Positions 48,063 through 48,176 of a stretch of DNA of 48,176 bases are shown in pieces. Source of the stretch: Candidatus Yanofskyibacteriota bacterium (lineage in GTDB: Bacteria > Patescibacteriota > Minisyncoccia > 2-02-FULL-40-12 > GWA2-44-9); the NCBI GenBank assembly GCA_016181145.1, contig JACOZW010000022.1:1-48176 (forward strand), given 5' to 3'. Positions within the stretch are counted from its first letter, which is position 1; each line of letters starts with the position of its first letter. Under the pieces are notes generated by a model. It saw nothing but the letters and a program-made list of their open reading frames with translations. It was not told the DNA's origin and ran no database searches. A program made the position numbers and the translations under genes.

Positions 48063-48167
48063 GGGATAGACAAACAATGATTGAAAACCTCCGGAAGCCT
48101 TCGTGAATTCCCTTCGGTCAGTTCCCGCTTTCCTGTCGGTTTATCAATCATTGTTTATACCTATCCC
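48063..48167. repeat. long interrupted inverted repeat near window end
   Basis: GGGATAG-ac-AAACAATGATTGA-AAACC ... GGTTT-a-TCAATCATTGTTT-atac-CTATCCC. Confidence 0.65.
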
Positions 48168-48176
48168 TCCCGCAAC

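Noticed and set aside
48060-48176. RNase P RNA fragment (minus strand CCCGGAGCA-AGG-like word)
   Set aside because: Other conserved regions (GAGGAAAGUC, ACAGAA..GGCUUAU) not seen; the word is short and the 25-bp stem does not fit.

Overview
The window looks like chromosomal DNA of a Patescibacteria/CPR-type bacterium. This is inferred from gene content and family style; taxonomy was not computed. No rRNA, tRNA or CRISPR array was found. (1) ~0.1-16.8 kb is a surface polysaccharide/glycan locus: glycosyltransferases, methyltransferase, SDR, split transketolase, MsbA-like ABC exporter, GmhA-like SIS protein, GDP-fucose synthase, GDP-mannose dehydratase, flippase, O-antigen ligase with TPRs, polyprenyl-P sugar transferase, UDP-sugar dehydrogenase. 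(2) ~16.8-35.9 kb is mixed housekeeping and hypothetical genes: M30-like peptidase, a divergent pair of HExxH paralogs, ATP-grasp protein, HPF, SecA, TrmB regulator, serine hydrolase, Maf, DUF167, DsbA-VKOR pair, VIT1-cupin fusion, SDR, PPOX. (3) ~35.9-40.2 kb is a striking array of six paralogous orphan genes (203-225 aa) in three transcription units. Their 5' and 3' ends are conserved, their cores are strongly diverged, and each unit has the same promoter plus a perfect 14-bp palindrome near the start site. (4) ~40.2-44.5 kb is a run of orphan and membrane genes (one rhomboid), several with their own sigma70-type promoters and terminators. (5) 44.5-48 kb holds a cytidylyltransferase fused to a diadenylate-cyclase-like (DisA_N) domain, an M17-like peptidase and a PD-(D/E)XK nuclease. 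Outside the CDSs I see a strong candidate ~200-nt structured ncRNA (minus strand, ~27918-28118) and several palindromic or MITE-like elements. One of these is a 75-bp (25-codon) element that looks inserted in frame in secA, flanked by a 5-bp direct repeat. All assignments come from reading motifs; no database search was run.
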